NCBI RefSeq assembly: GCF_013009345.1 | Contig: NZ_JABELE010000007.1 | Span: 62,001 to 126,000 of the forward strand | Reading direction: 5' to 3' | Source of the DNA: Acinetobacter geminorum | GTDB lineage: Bacteria; Pseudomonadota; Gammaproteobacteria; Pseudomonadales; Moraxellaceae | Length of the DNA stretch: 64,000 bases | Part shown: positions 43,118 to 51,424 of the stretch, in pieces | How positions within the stretch are numbered: the first letter of the stretch is position 1 | Layout of the letters: each line of letters begins with the position of its first letter | Made by a program: the position numbers and the translations under genes | Notes under the pieces: generated by a model | What the model was told of the DNA's origin: nothing | The model's input: only the letters and a program-made list of their open reading frames with translations | Databases searched by the model: none

Positions 43118-44389
43118 CTAAAGCTTATGCTTTTGTCTGAATCGCCAAAGCGTTGTACGGCTAATACCAAAAATATTCGCGACCATATTCAGGTTATGGT
43201 TATATTTTTCTAAAGCGGCTTGCACATTTTCTGGACTAAGTTCTGTATTTGTCTCGGGTAATTTAACATAATCCTCTGCATTTAAGAGCTCATTCGGTAA
43301 GTCTTCGACTTCAATTTCATCCTTACCATTTGCCATGGTTAACGCATAAAGCAGGGTGTTTTTAAGCTCACGAACATTTCCTGGCCAGTCATAGTTTAAT
43401 AAAACTTGCATGGCTTTTTGATTAACATGGCGAGGCATCGTGTCGAGTTGAGTTGTACTTTCCTTTAAAATCTGATCGACAATAAGAGGAATATCGACCT
43501 TTCGTTCTCTGAGTGGTGGTATAAAAATTGGAATCACACGCAAGCGATAGAGTAGATCATGGCGGAAACGTCCAGCCTTAGCTTCTTCGCGTAAAGCTTT
43601 ATGTGTTGCTGTAATAATGCGGACATTGGCTTGAATAGGTTTTTCACCACCTACAGGAGTAAACTCACCTGTTTCTAACACCCGTAATAATTTAGCTTGA
43701 AGTTCTAAAGGAATCTCGGCAATTTCATCCAGAAACAGCGTTCCACCAACGGCACGTTCAAACACGCCTTTATGGTCACGAATTGCTCCTGTAAAAGCAC
43801 CTTTCACATGTCCAAAGAGTTCGCTTTCTAAAATATTAGAATTTAAAGCTGCACAGTTAATCGCTACAAAAATCTTGTTTTTACGTTGGCTATAATCATG
43901 AATTGCTTTTGCCACAAGTTCTTTACCGCTACCAGATTCGCCGCGTACGAGCACTGGAAACTCAGTAATTGCTACTCTCTGAATAATTGAAAACATACGA
44001 GCCATTTCTGGTGAACAGCTATTAAAAACTTTAGCCAAGTCTTGCAATTGTTCTGTTAGCTCTACTTGATCAGCAATATCATTATCTATGCTAACGGGTT
44101 GTAAAATATGTAGTTTCCCGATAATGCGATGCTCGGCAATGTAAATATCATTTTCCTGATAGATAAATCGCTTTCTCATTTTAGGAGTATTAATTTCAAG
44201 ATACTGGTTATGATGATCTTGAATAAGCGCTGCCATGCTCTCAACAGAAATGTCATCTGTATTAAATTTATAGTGAATTGCTTGAGTCGTTGTGTCTGCT
44301 AAAAACAGACTCGCATGTGGGAATAAAGCTTTTAATTGCTCGAATAAAATAAAGAAATCCTGTTCTGACTCAAAATTTAAGTTTGCCAT
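43118..44389 (-). CDS. Sigma-54-dependent activator of the sulfide operon (FisR-like, without sensor cysteines)
   Basis: A 423-residue enhancer-binding protein. Residues 1-120 are an N-terminal sensor with no known domain, then an AAA+ module with Walker A GESGSGKE (150-157), GAFTGA (197-202) and Walker B FLDEIAEI (Asp221, Glu222), and a C-terminal Fis-type helix-turn-helix (about 385-423, MVANIFGISRTTLWRFR). It is divergent from the persulfide dioxygenase gene, like FisR beside sqr-pdo operons. FisR senses sulfane sulfur through cysteines; this protein has only Cys125 and Cys179, neither in the sensor region, so the trigger may differ. Confidence 0.85.
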   Translation of the reverse strand: MANLNFESEQDFFILFEQLKALFPHASLFLADTTTQAIHYKFNTDDISVESMAALIQDHHNQYLEINTPKMRKRFIYQENDIYIAEHRIIGKLHILQPVSIDNDIADQVELTEQLQDLAKVFNSCSPEMARMFSIIQRVAITEFPVLVRGESGSGKELVAKAIHDYSQRKNKIFVAINCAALNSNILESELFGHVKGAFTGAIRDHKGVFERAVGGTLFLDEIAEIPLELQAKLLRVLETGEFTPVGGEKPIQANVRIITATHKALREEAKAGRFRHDLLYRLRVIPIFIPPLRERKVDIPLIVDQILKESTTQLDTMPRHVNQKAMQVLLNYDWPGNVRELKNTLLYALTMANGKDEIEVEDLPNELLNAEDYVKLPETNTELSPENVQAALEKYNHNLNMVANIFGISRTTLWRFRQKHKL

Positions 44390-44395
44390 TGTCTG

Positions 44396-44440
44396 TGTTT
44401 CATAATAGTTTCATTGAAACATACTTGAGTTTCAAAGGAA
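44396..44440. promoter_or_regulatory. Tandem enhancer (UAS) sites for the sigma-54 activator
   Basis: The palindrome GTTTCATTGAAAC (44408-44420) is perfect. A related GTTTCAAAGGAAC follows at 44428-44440, and a half-site GTTTCA at 44396-44401 precedes. The sites lie about 90-145 bp upstream of the -24/-12 promoter and just before the activator's own start, so they can also autoregulate it. Confidence 0.65.
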
Positions 44441-44526
44441 CATCAAGCTGAGTTTGTTTTCTAACTTTAATTTTAATTATTCTTTTAAATTTTTGATTTT
44501 TATATTTATTATTTAATTTTAAATAA

Positions 44527-44543
44527 TTGGCATCTTATTTGCA
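44527..44543 (+). promoter_or_regulatory. Sigma-54 (-24/-12) promoter of the sulfide operon
   Basis: TTGGCATCTTATTTGCA has GG at 44529-44530 and GC at 44541-44542 with exact 10-bp spacing, matching TGGCAYR-N4-TTGCW. It predicts a start near 44554, about 28 bp before the dioxygenase ATG (44582). Confidence 0.85.
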
Positions 44544-44581
44544 AAATATAGGAAAGAAATAAATTATTGGGGATATAAACC

Positions 44582-45277
44582 ATGTTCTTTAAACAGTTTT
44601 TTGAGCAAGAAAGTTCGACTTATACATATATGCTTGCATGTGAAGAAACACGAGAGGCCGTTTTAATTGACCCAGTTGCATCAGATATAGAAATTTATGC
44701 AAAAGAATTAGAGCAGCATCAATTTACGCTCATCTATACCTTAGATACTCATGTTCATGCAGACCATATTACCGCTGCAAATTTACTTCGTGAACGTTTC
44801 CATTGTAAATCGGTTTTACATAGAAACTCAGACGTAAGTTGTGGAGATATTTTAATCACTGATGGTTGCATGCTTAAACTGGGAAATTTCAGTATTGAAG
44901 CCCATTATACACCAGGCCATACCAATGCTTGTACGAGTTATTTGGTGGGAAATATGGTTTTTACTGGTGATGCATTGTTAATTGATGGTTGTGGTCGAAC
45001 TGACTTCCAGCAAGGTAATGCCGGCACACTTTATGATAGTATTCATAAACAACTATTTAGCTTGCCTGACGATACTATTGTGTACCCGGGACACGACTAC
45101 AAAGGTCGTTTATCTTCAACGATTGGCAATGAACGTTTAAATAACTCACGTTTAGGTCAGAATCGTTCAAGAGACGATTTTATTGAATTAATGAATAATT
45201 TAAATCTGCCATACCCAAAACAAATCGATAAAGCACTTCCTGCCAATCAGGCTTGCGGCTCAATTTCACAATTATAA
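44582..45277 (+). CDS. Persulfide dioxygenase-like metallo-beta-lactamase-fold hydrolase
   Basis: A 231-residue protein of the MBL fold. It has the metal motif THVHADH (His57, His59, Asp61, His62), then YTPGHTNACTSYLVGN and VFTGDALLIDGCGRTDF, YPGHDYKGR; these are typical of ETHE1/BLH-type enzymes. Such enzymes use one iron atom to oxidise glutathione persulfide to sulfite. It is the first gene behind the sigma-54 promoter and lies 9 bp before the SQR fusion. Confidence 0.88.
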   Translation: MFFKQFFEQESSTYTYMLACEETREAVLIDPVASDIEIYAKELEQHQFTLIYTLDTHVHADHITAANLLRERFHCKSVLHRNSDVSCGDILITDGCMLKLGNFSIEAHYTPGHTNACTSYLVGNMVFTGDALLIDGCGRTDFQQGNAGTLYDSIHKQLFSLPDDTIVYPGHDYKGRLSSTIGNERLNNSRLGQNRSRDDFIELMNNLNLPYPKQIDKALPANQACGSISQL

Positions 45278-45286
45278 GGTGGCAAT

Positions 45287-46942
45287 ATGGAACTTAAACG
45301 AGTTAATCAAGAATTTTATGTTGCGGGCCAGATTACTGCCGATGATGTCGTAAAAATTGCAGGCCAAGGAATAAAAACACTGATATGTAACCGTCCAGAT
45401 GGAGAAGGTGCAGATCAACCCAATGTAATTGAAATTGAAGAAGCAGCTCAACAATATGGCCTAAACGTAATCTATCAACCTGTTACCAGTGGCAAAATTA
45501 CCGATCAACAAGTTGCTGAGTTTAAACATCTTTATCAGAATGCTCAGAAACCTGTTTTAGCGTATTGCCGTACTGGTATGCGTGCAATCAGTTTATGGGC
45601 TTTGGCTGAAATTGACCCAAAAGATGCAACACTGTTAGTTGAATCGGGTAATAAGCTTGGGTTCAACTTAAAAGGCTTAGTGCCACGTATTTTAAAACGT
45701 GACCATGAACCAGCCACTATTCCTTGTTATAGCGTTGTGATTGTGGGCGCTGGAGCAGCAGGAATTTCTGTAGCGTCTAGTCTTTTATGTCGTGAACCTC
45801 ATTTAGATATTGTCATTATTGATCCGGCAGACACACATTATTATCAACCGGGCTGGACCATGGTCGGTGGCGGTATTTTCAAACCACAAGTAACCGCACG
45901 GTCAATGGCAAGTGTGATTCCTTCAAAAGTGAAATGGATGAAAGCAGCTGTTGCCGGATTCGACCCTGAGCATAATCAGGTTATTTTGGAAGGATGCCAA
46001 CCCATACAATATAAAGCGTTGGTGGTATGTCCGGGTTTAAAACTGAATTGGCATGGTATTGAAGGTTTAGTCGAAACCTTAGGTAAAAATGGAGTGACGT
46101 CTAACTATCGTTATGATTTAGCGCCGTATACATGGGAACTGGTGCAACAGCTAAATGGTGGAACGGCAATCTTTACTCAACCACCTATGCCGATTAAATG
46201 TGCCGGTGCTCCTCAAAAAGCAATGTATCTTTCTGCTGACTACTGGTTAAAGCAAGGCAAACTCAAAGATATCTCTATCCATTTTTATAACACTGGTGCT
46301 GTTCTATTTGGTGTGAAGGAATATGTACCTGCACTAATGCAATATGTCGAAAAATATGACTCTGAACTTCATTTTAACCATCAACTTGTCAAAGTAGATG
46401 GGCCTGCAAAAAAAGCATGGTTTAAGGTCATGAATGATGAAAATGCAGCATTGGTCGAGACTGATTTCGATATATTGCATGTTGTTCCACCGCAACAAGC
46501 GCCGGATTTTATTCGTGCCAGTACGCTCACTGATGAAGCAGGCTGGGTGAGTGTGAATCCTCAAACCTTACAACACACCCAGCATGCCAATATTTTTGCT
46601 TTAGGTGATGTGATGAATGCGCCTAATGCCAAAACTGCTGCTGCCGCACGTGCACAAGCTCCGATCGTTGCTGTGAATGTTATAGCCCAGCTCAAAGGTG
46701 AGCAAAACTTTTGTGAATACAACGGTTATGGTTCATGTCCACTCACCGTAGAGCGTGGAAAAATCGTTCTGGCTGAGTTTGGTTATGGTGGAAAATTACT
46801 TCCAAGTTTTCCAAAATGGGTGATTGATGGGCAAAAACCATCTCGTTTGGCATGGTTGCTTAAAGAACAGATTTTACCGCCGATTTACTGGCAAGGCATG
46901 CTCAAGGGACGTGAGTGGATGGTCAAACCTGAGCGAGGATAA
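45287..46942 (+). CDS. Rhodanese-like (DUF442) domain fused to sulfide:quinone oxidoreductase
   Basis: A 551-residue fusion. Residues 1-115 are a BLH-type phosphatase/rhodanese-like domain with active-site loop CRTGMR (Cys94 to Arg99). From about residue 148 an SQR-type FAD domain follows: GAGAAGISVASSLL, HYYQPGWTMVGGG, KCAGAPQKAMYLS (Cys305) and GYGSCPLTVERG (Cys484), the two catalytic cysteines of type II SQR, and ALGDVMNAPNAKTAAAARAQ. It oxidises sulfide to sulfane sulfur, feeding electrons into the quinone pool. The fused domain probably receives the sulfane sulfur. Confidence 0.92.
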   Translation: MELKRVNQEFYVAGQITADDVVKIAGQGIKTLICNRPDGEGADQPNVIEIEEAAQQYGLNVIYQPVTSGKITDQQVAEFKHLYQNAQKPVLAYCRTGMRAISLWALAEIDPKDATLLVESGNKLGFNLKGLVPRILKRDHEPATIPCYSVVIVGAGAAGISVASSLLCREPHLDIVIIDPADTHYYQPGWTMVGGGIFKPQVTARSMASVIPSKVKWMKAAVAGFDPEHNQVILEGCQPIQYKALVVCPGLKLNWHGIEGLVETLGKNGVTSNYRYDLAPYTWELVQQLNGGTAIFTQPPMPIKCAGAPQKAMYLSADYWLKQGKLKDISIHFYNTGAVLFGVKEYVPALMQYVEKYDSELHFNHQLVKVDGPAKKAWFKVMNDENAALVETDFDILHVVPPQQAPDFIRASTLTDEAGWVSVNPQTLQHTQHANIFALGDVMNAPNAKTAAAARAQAPIVAVNVIAQLKGEQNFCEYNGYGSCPLTVERGKIVLAEFGYGGKLLPSFPKWVIDGQKPSRLAWLLKEQILPPIYWQGMLKGREWMVKPERG

Positions 46943-47062
46943 GTAAAGATTAATAATCTTTACCCTGAGAAGAGACTAAAGCTTCGTAAGAAGATGAGAT
47001 CTACTCACTCATTAACCAGCAGTCTACTGCAAACGATGTATAGGCAATTTTAGGCTTTTAAT

Positions 47063-47854
47063 ATGTTATTACTTGTCGTTGAAGGCATTGTGATTGGCTT
47101 TTTACTTGGTCTTACCGGTGCGGGTGGCGGTATTCTTGCTGTACCTGCGCTCATGACCAGTCAAGGCTGGAGCGTGGCTCAAGCTGCACCGATTGGGTTA
47201 TTGGCAGTTGCGCTATCTACACTCATTGGAACCATTGAAGGCTTATTTAAAAAGATAGTTCGTTATCGTGCTGCTATTTGGATTGCTTTAATTGGTGCTC
47301 CTATGGCACATATCGGCATTTTAATAGCTAACATGATTTCACCTGTCTGGCTCATGTTAATGTTTAGCTTGGTCATGTTTACAGTGGGTTATCGACTCAT
47401 TAGTAATCGAGTATCAGACTTTCATAACCCGCCGTGTCAGGTCAATCCAAGTACGGGACGCTTTATCTGGAATTTTAAAACGGGAAGCGTTCTTGCCAGC
47501 ATCGGGATTATTGCGGGGCTTTTAACTGGCATGCTCGGTGTTGGTGGCGGCTTTGTAATTGTGCCAGCGCTTAGAAAAGTCACAAATTTGGATATGCATA
47601 GCATTGTTGCAACCTCACTTATGATTATTTTTCTCATTAGTGGCATAAGTATTGTTATGCATATTGCAGAGGGTTTTCACTATCCAGTAGCAATCACTAG
47701 TGCGTTCGCACTCGCATGTGCATTCGGTATGTTATTAGGACGCCGAGCTATTCGTTTTATTCCGTCTGCAATTGTACAAAAAGTCTTTGCTTTAATGGTT
47801 TTTGCTGTCGCAATTTATATGGTAATTAAGATTGTTAATCTAACAAATATCTAA
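47063..47854 (+). CDS. TauE/SafE family permease of the sulfide module
   Basis: A 263-residue inner-membrane protein with about eight helices and the duplicated motif of the family (LTGAGGGILAVPALM near residue 17, and LLTGMLGVGGGFVIVPALR near 155). It lies 120 bp after the SQR fusion on the same strand, so it probably exports the sulfite or thiosulfate formed upstream. The 120-bp gap has no clear terminator. The distant family member at 2605-3492 is not in this context. Confidence 0.85.
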   Translation: MLLLVVEGIVIGFLLGLTGAGGGILAVPALMTSQGWSVAQAAPIGLLAVALSTLIGTIEGLFKKIVRYRAAIWIALIGAPMAHIGILIANMISPVWLMLMFSLVMFTVGYRLISNRVSDFHNPPCQVNPSTGRFIWNFKTGSVLASIGIIAGLLTGMLGVGGGFVIVPALRKVTNLDMHSIVATSLMIIFLISGISIVMHIAEGFHYPVAITSAFALACAFGMLLGRRAIRFIPSAIVQKVFALMVFAVAIYMVIKIVNLTNI

Positions 47855-47879
47855 GAGATATAGTATTTTTACCATCTCT
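47854..47879 (+). terminator. Possible weak terminator of the sulfide operon
   Basis: AGAGAT (47854-47859) pairs with ATCTCT (47874-47879). The stem is short and no T-run follows; it precedes a stronger dyad at 47888-47931. Confidence 0.35.
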
Positions 47880-47887
47880 ATAATTAG

Positions 47888-47931
47888 CAATTTTCCCAAG
47901 ATGAGATGTTAAAACCATCTTTGGAAAATTG
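47888..47931 (+). promoter_or_regulatory. Long inverted repeat between sulfide operon and 47964 gene
   Basis: Sixteen-bp arms (47888-47903 with 47916-47931) with one mismatch and a 12-nt loop. No T-run follows, and it ends 32 bp before the next ATG, so it may be a transcript 3'-end structure or a regulatory hairpin for the downstream gene. Confidence 0.55.
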
Positions 47932-47963
47932 ATTTAAACCATTTAAATTTTTGAGAAAATGAA

Positions 47964-48935
47964 ATGAAGCGAATTAATGTGGCAATTTGTGGTTTTGGAC
48001 GGATTGGGCAACAAATTGCAGAGCTTCTTTTAAATCGATCAGCATACTATAAACAAAAATATCAAATTGATGCCCGTTTAGTGGGTATCTGCAACTCATC
48101 ATCAGGCTTAATTGACCAAGAAGGTTTACAAGCTGCAAAGTGGCTAGATAAAACACAGTATCAAGAAGGAGTAACTGAGCAAAAGTTTTTAGAACAGGTT
48201 CAAGCAGATGTCATTATTGAGACAGGGCCAAGTGACTATGTGACAGGTGGAAAGGGTCTATTTTATTTAGATTATGCTTTAACACATAGCATGAATGCGA
48301 TTGCGGTATCTAAAGGTGCTTTAGTCGTAGAAGGCAAAAAATTAATTAACTTGGCAAATAAGCAGAATAAAAAACTATTTTTTAGCGGTGCGACGGCTGC
48401 GGCCTTACCAACTGTTGATTTGTTTGAATATAACCTAGCTGGCTGCCAAATTTTAGAAGTTGAAGGTGTTTTTACGGGCACCACAAATTTTATTTTAAAT
48501 GATATGTTGCAACATGAATGTGCGTTTGCAGAATCTCTTGAAAAAGCTCAAGCAAAAGGTATTGCGGAACCTGACAGTTCTTTCGATGTAGATGGATGGG
48601 ATACTGCTGCAAAAATTACGATACTAGCCAATACTGTTTTGGGAGCTGATATAAAAATTCAAGATATTCCAAGACAAGGAATCAGTCATGTGACTGCCGA
48701 TCATATCCGTGATTGGAAAAAAGAAGATTTAATTCCTCGTCTGGTTGGTTTTATTCATCTGAAAAATCAGCAAATTCAAACAGGTGTTGAGTTACGTTTA
48801 GTTCCGATAAATCACCCTTTTGCTCATCTGCAAGGTTCTAATAAATGCATTCGGGTGTTAACGCAAGAAATGGGTGAATTTGTAGTAAGTGGAGGGGCAT
48901 CTGCACCTTTAGCCACAGCAGCCGCGGCTTTATAA
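47964..48935 (+). CDS. Homoserine dehydrogenase-like protein without ACT domain
   Basis: A 323-residue NAD(P)-dependent oxidoreductase. It starts with INVAICGFGRIGQQI (Rossmann motif) and has the homoserine dehydrogenase motifs GALVVEGKKL, FEYNLAGCQILEVEGVFTGTTNFILNDM, and KAQAKGIAEPDSSFDVDGWDTAAKITILAN. It lacks the C-terminal ACT domain of the main Hom protein (about 430 residues). It is a single gene; it could reduce aspartate semialdehyde or act on a related substrate. Confidence 0.8.
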   Translation: MKRINVAICGFGRIGQQIAELLLNRSAYYKQKYQIDARLVGICNSSSGLIDQEGLQAAKWLDKTQYQEGVTEQKFLEQVQADVIIETGPSDYVTGGKGLFYLDYALTHSMNAIAVSKGALVVEGKKLINLANKQNKKLFFSGATAAALPTVDLFEYNLAGCQILEVEGVFTGTTNFILNDMLQHECAFAESLEKAQAKGIAEPDSSFDVDGWDTAAKITILANTVLGADIKIQDIPRQGISHVTADHIRDWKKEDLIPRLVGFIHLKNQQIQTGVELRLVPINHPFAHLQGSNKCIRVLTQEMGEFVVSGGASAPLATAAAAL

Positions 48936-48987
48936 GATTTTGAGTTGATGATAAAAATGGGCTGCTAAAAATTAATCATGATTTATA

Positions 48988-49012
48988 AAAAAGCAGGCTT
49001 ATGCCTGCTTCT
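48988..49012 (-). terminator. Terminator overlapping the DMT exporter stop
   Basis: AAGCAGGC (48991-48998) pairs with GCCTGCTT (49003-49010) around TTAT; the minus strand continues in TTTTT. The stem contains the last codons of the exporter gene. Confidence 0.7.
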
Positions 49013-49916
49013 CAAAACTTTTTTGACTATTAAATAGCTTCTTTCCAATTTCAAACTTACTAAACATTAAGTAGTTGCCGAGTAAAATTAATAAAATTCC
49101 AAAGACAGCATTTAAAGTCCATACATATCCTTCAAAGAAAGTAGAAACTGTTAAAGCAACTAAAGGGAAGAGCAACGTGCTATATGCTGCTTTGGCTGCG
49201 CCAATTCGTCCAACCAGAGAAAAATAAGCAGAGAACCCAATAATAGTACCAAATATAGCCAAGTAAAGTACCGAGCTTAAAAATGGGAAATTCATTGGCG
49301 GCATTAAATCTTGGCCAGTAAATAACGCTAGACTTAACATCACCAATGCACCATAGGTCATTGCATAACAGTTTGTTGAAAAGATATTTAGGCCACGTTT
49401 TTGATGTCTAACACTAATCATATTACCTAAAGAAAAACCGTAAGTGCCTATTGCACATAGACCGATACCCATTAGTAACTGTGCATTAAACTGACTATTA
49501 ACCAGGTCATGCCAGAACAGTAAAACAATACCTATGAGTCCTAAAATTGCAGCTGGGGCAAAATTTGGTGATGGTTTTTGCTTAAAAAAGATAAGCGCAT
49601 TAATAGCATTAAAGAAAACGGCCATCGAAAAAATAACGGACTCTAAACCGCTGTTTACATATTTAACTGCGGTATAAAAACAAATAAAGTTTAAGCCGAA
49701 AACACAAAGACCTTGTAGTATACAAAACAAATGATCTTTTAAAGCAATTCGCTGTAATTTTCCTGAAAATAGTAAAACAACCCAAAGTAATAAGGCTGAA
49801 ATAGCAAAACGCCATAAAATTGCGACAACGGGTGTTGCATAATGGCTTTGAACGGCAATTCCAATCCATGTTGTTCCCCAAATCAACACCACCGCAACAT
49901 AGAGTAAAATATTCAT
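48999..49916 (-). CDS. EamA/DMT-family drug or metabolite exporter
   Basis: About 305 residues with ten hydrophobic helices in two EamA repeats (VVLIWGTTWIGIAVQ start, and the later TIIGFSAYFSLVGRIGAAKAAYSTLLFPLVAL block). The ATG at 49916 has GAGGATGAAGTT directly upstream and is preferred over the start at 49937. Substrates of the family include amino acids and small toxic metabolites. It is divergent from the AraC regulator, which very likely controls it. Confidence 0.87.
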   Translation of the reverse strand: MNILLYVAVVLIWGTTWIGIAVQSHYATPVVAILWRFAISALLLWVVLLFSGKLQRIALKDHLFCILQGLCVFGLNFICFYTAVKYVNSGLESVIFSMAVFFNAINALIFFKQKPSPNFAPAAILGLIGIVLLFWHDLVNSQFNAQLLMGIGLCAIGTYGFSLGNMISVRHQKRGLNIFSTNCYAMTYGALVMLSLALFTGQDLMPPMNFPFLSSVLYLAIFGTIIGFSAYFSLVGRIGAAKAAYSTLLFPLVALTVSTFFEGYVWTLNAVFGILLILLGNYLMFSKFEIGKKLFNSQKSFEKQA

Positions 49917-49936
49917 AACTTCATCCTCGATTACCA

Positions 49937-50058
49937 AGCTTAAGTATCTAGGAATGCTTCATTTTTCACGTATATATTCTTGTGTTGTACATGCAAGATC
50001 TTGCGTTTTTTATATGACTGAACTAGCTGAATTTTGCTGAATATGGTTAACTTAAGCT
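49937..50058. promoter_or_regulatory. Symmetric control region between DMT exporter and AraC genes
   Basis: A perfect 12-bp palindrome GCAAGATCTTGC (49993-50004) lies at the middle of two perfect 9-bp inverted arms, AGCTTAAGT (49937-49945) and ACTTAAGCT (50050-50058). The whole is a 122-bp dyad centred within 1 bp of the palindrome, a likely AraC-type operator set for both promoters. Confidence 0.6.
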
Positions 50059-50082
50059 CAATGATATTCGTTTTAATTTTGC

Positions 50083-50937
50083 ATGGTCTATCAAACTTTA
50101 GAACATCTACAGCAATCTAAAGCCAAGCTTCACGAAACTGTGGTGCTTGATGAAAATATGCAACTTGCATTTTGGTCTAATCAGCAAGATCGTGTAAGTG
50201 TCTGTAGCGATCATCACACTCTAAGTCTTTATATTCAAGATGGCTATGAAAGCTATCAAAAAACACCTGCAGGCTGGAAAAATGGTGGCGGGCCGGGTCG
50301 TTTTTGCTTATTGCCTGAACATCAGGAGTCGACTTGGGATATCCGAGGTGGACTTAAATTCGTTCACTTGTATTATACCGACCAACACTTGCGTGATGTT
50401 GCCGAAAAAATATGGGACAAAGAACCCAATCAAATTGAACTAAACGAAGTTGTGTTTAATGACGATGAACGGATTCGAGCGTTATATCAATTCTTCTTGC
50501 TAGATTGTGATTGGAAAGATTCTTCAAATCATTTGCAAATGAGTACAACAGCAAGTTTATTGTTGAATCATTTAATTCGAAGATATAGCAACGTGAAGTG
50601 GCAGCAACCCGTCATTAAAGGTGGGCTGGCGCCTCATAGACTCAAATATATTCAAGACTGGATTGAAGGGCATCTAGACCAAGCATTGACTTTGTCTGAC
50701 TTAGCAAATGTTGTGAATTTAAGCGAATATCATTTTGCCCATATGTTTAAACAGTCCACGAATATGGCGCCTCACCAATATGTCATGCAAAGACGCTTAA
50801 CTAAGGCAAAGGGGCTAATTCAGTCATCTCAGCTTTCTTTGCAAGATATTGCGCTAGTATGTGGGTTTAGCTCAGCAAGCCATTTAAGTCATCGCTTTAA
50901 ACAGTTTTATGGCATGAGTCCTTCGCAGTTACGTTAA
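50083..50937 (+). CDS. AraC-family transcriptional regulator
   Basis: A 284-residue regulator. The N-terminal 170 residues are an unclassified ligand domain. The C-terminal 100 residues hold two AraC helix-turn-helix units: LTLSDLANVVNLSEYHFAHMFKQSTNMAPHQYVMQRRL and LSLQDIALVCGFSSASHLSHRFKQFYGMSPSQLR. It is divergent from the DMT exporter, so it probably activates export of a ligand it senses. Its stop overlaps the end of the HxlR gene by 4 bp. Confidence 0.92.
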   Translation: MVYQTLEHLQQSKAKLHETVVLDENMQLAFWSNQQDRVSVCSDHHTLSLYIQDGYESYQKTPAGWKNGGGPGRFCLLPEHQESTWDIRGGLKFVHLYYTDQHLRDVAEKIWDKEPNQIELNEVVFNDDERIRALYQFFLLDCDWKDSSNHLQMSTTASLLLNHLIRRYSNVKWQQPVIKGGLAPHRLKYIQDWIEGHLDQALTLSDLANVVNLSEYHFAHMFKQSTNMAPHQYVMQRRLTKAKGLIQSSQLSLQDIALVCGFSSASHLSHRFKQFYGMSPSQLR

Positions 50938-51329
50938 GTGTCTAATGTAATTGGTTTCTCCTGAGCTGCATCAAAGGCAGCTCTTGCTGCATCAATATCA
51001 GCAATATGCTGCTGCGCCCATTGGCCTAAAGCAATTACAGGTTCTGTAAGTGAATGGCCTAGTGGAGTTAATTCATATTCAACATGAGGTGGAACTACAG
51101 GATAAACTGTACGTTTAACTAATCCATCTCTTTCTAAACCACGCAAGCATAAGGTAAGCATACGTTGTGATATTCCATTGATATTTCTCTTTATTTCAGA
51201 AAAACGATGTGGGCGTGATGCAAGTGTCATTACGATGAGGATGCTCCATTTTTCACCAACCCTAGCCAAGACTTGACTGACTCTTTGACAATCTGAACTC
51301 TGGATATCATGAGGTATGGTTACAGTCAT
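50934..51329 (-). CDS. HxlR-family transcriptional regulator
   Basis: A 131-residue winged-helix regulator. The family core is clear: a Cys in SSDCQRVSQVLARVGEKWSI, RPHRFSEIKRNINGISQRMLTLCLRGLERDGLV and YPVVPPHVEYELTPLG. HxlR relatives such as YodB and QorR sense thiol-reactive quinones through the N-terminal cysteine, which fits the divergent azoreductase gene 95 bp away. A 7-bp inverted pair, TTACTTG (51331-51337) and CAAGTAA (51393-51399), lies between the genes and may be the operator. Confidence 0.9.
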   Translation of the reverse strand: MTVTIPHDIQSSDCQRVSQVLARVGEKWSILIVMTLASRPHRFSEIKRNINGISQRMLTLCLRGLERDGLVKRTVYPVVPPHVEYELTPLGHSLTEPVIALGQWAQQHIADIDAARAAFDAAQEKPITLDT

Positions 51330-51424
51330 ATTACTTGGTTCCCTAAATGTGCCTTCTTGTGCATAAGAATAATAGTAGTAACATAATTAGTTCAAGTAAC
51401 AATTTTATACTATGGGTATAAACG

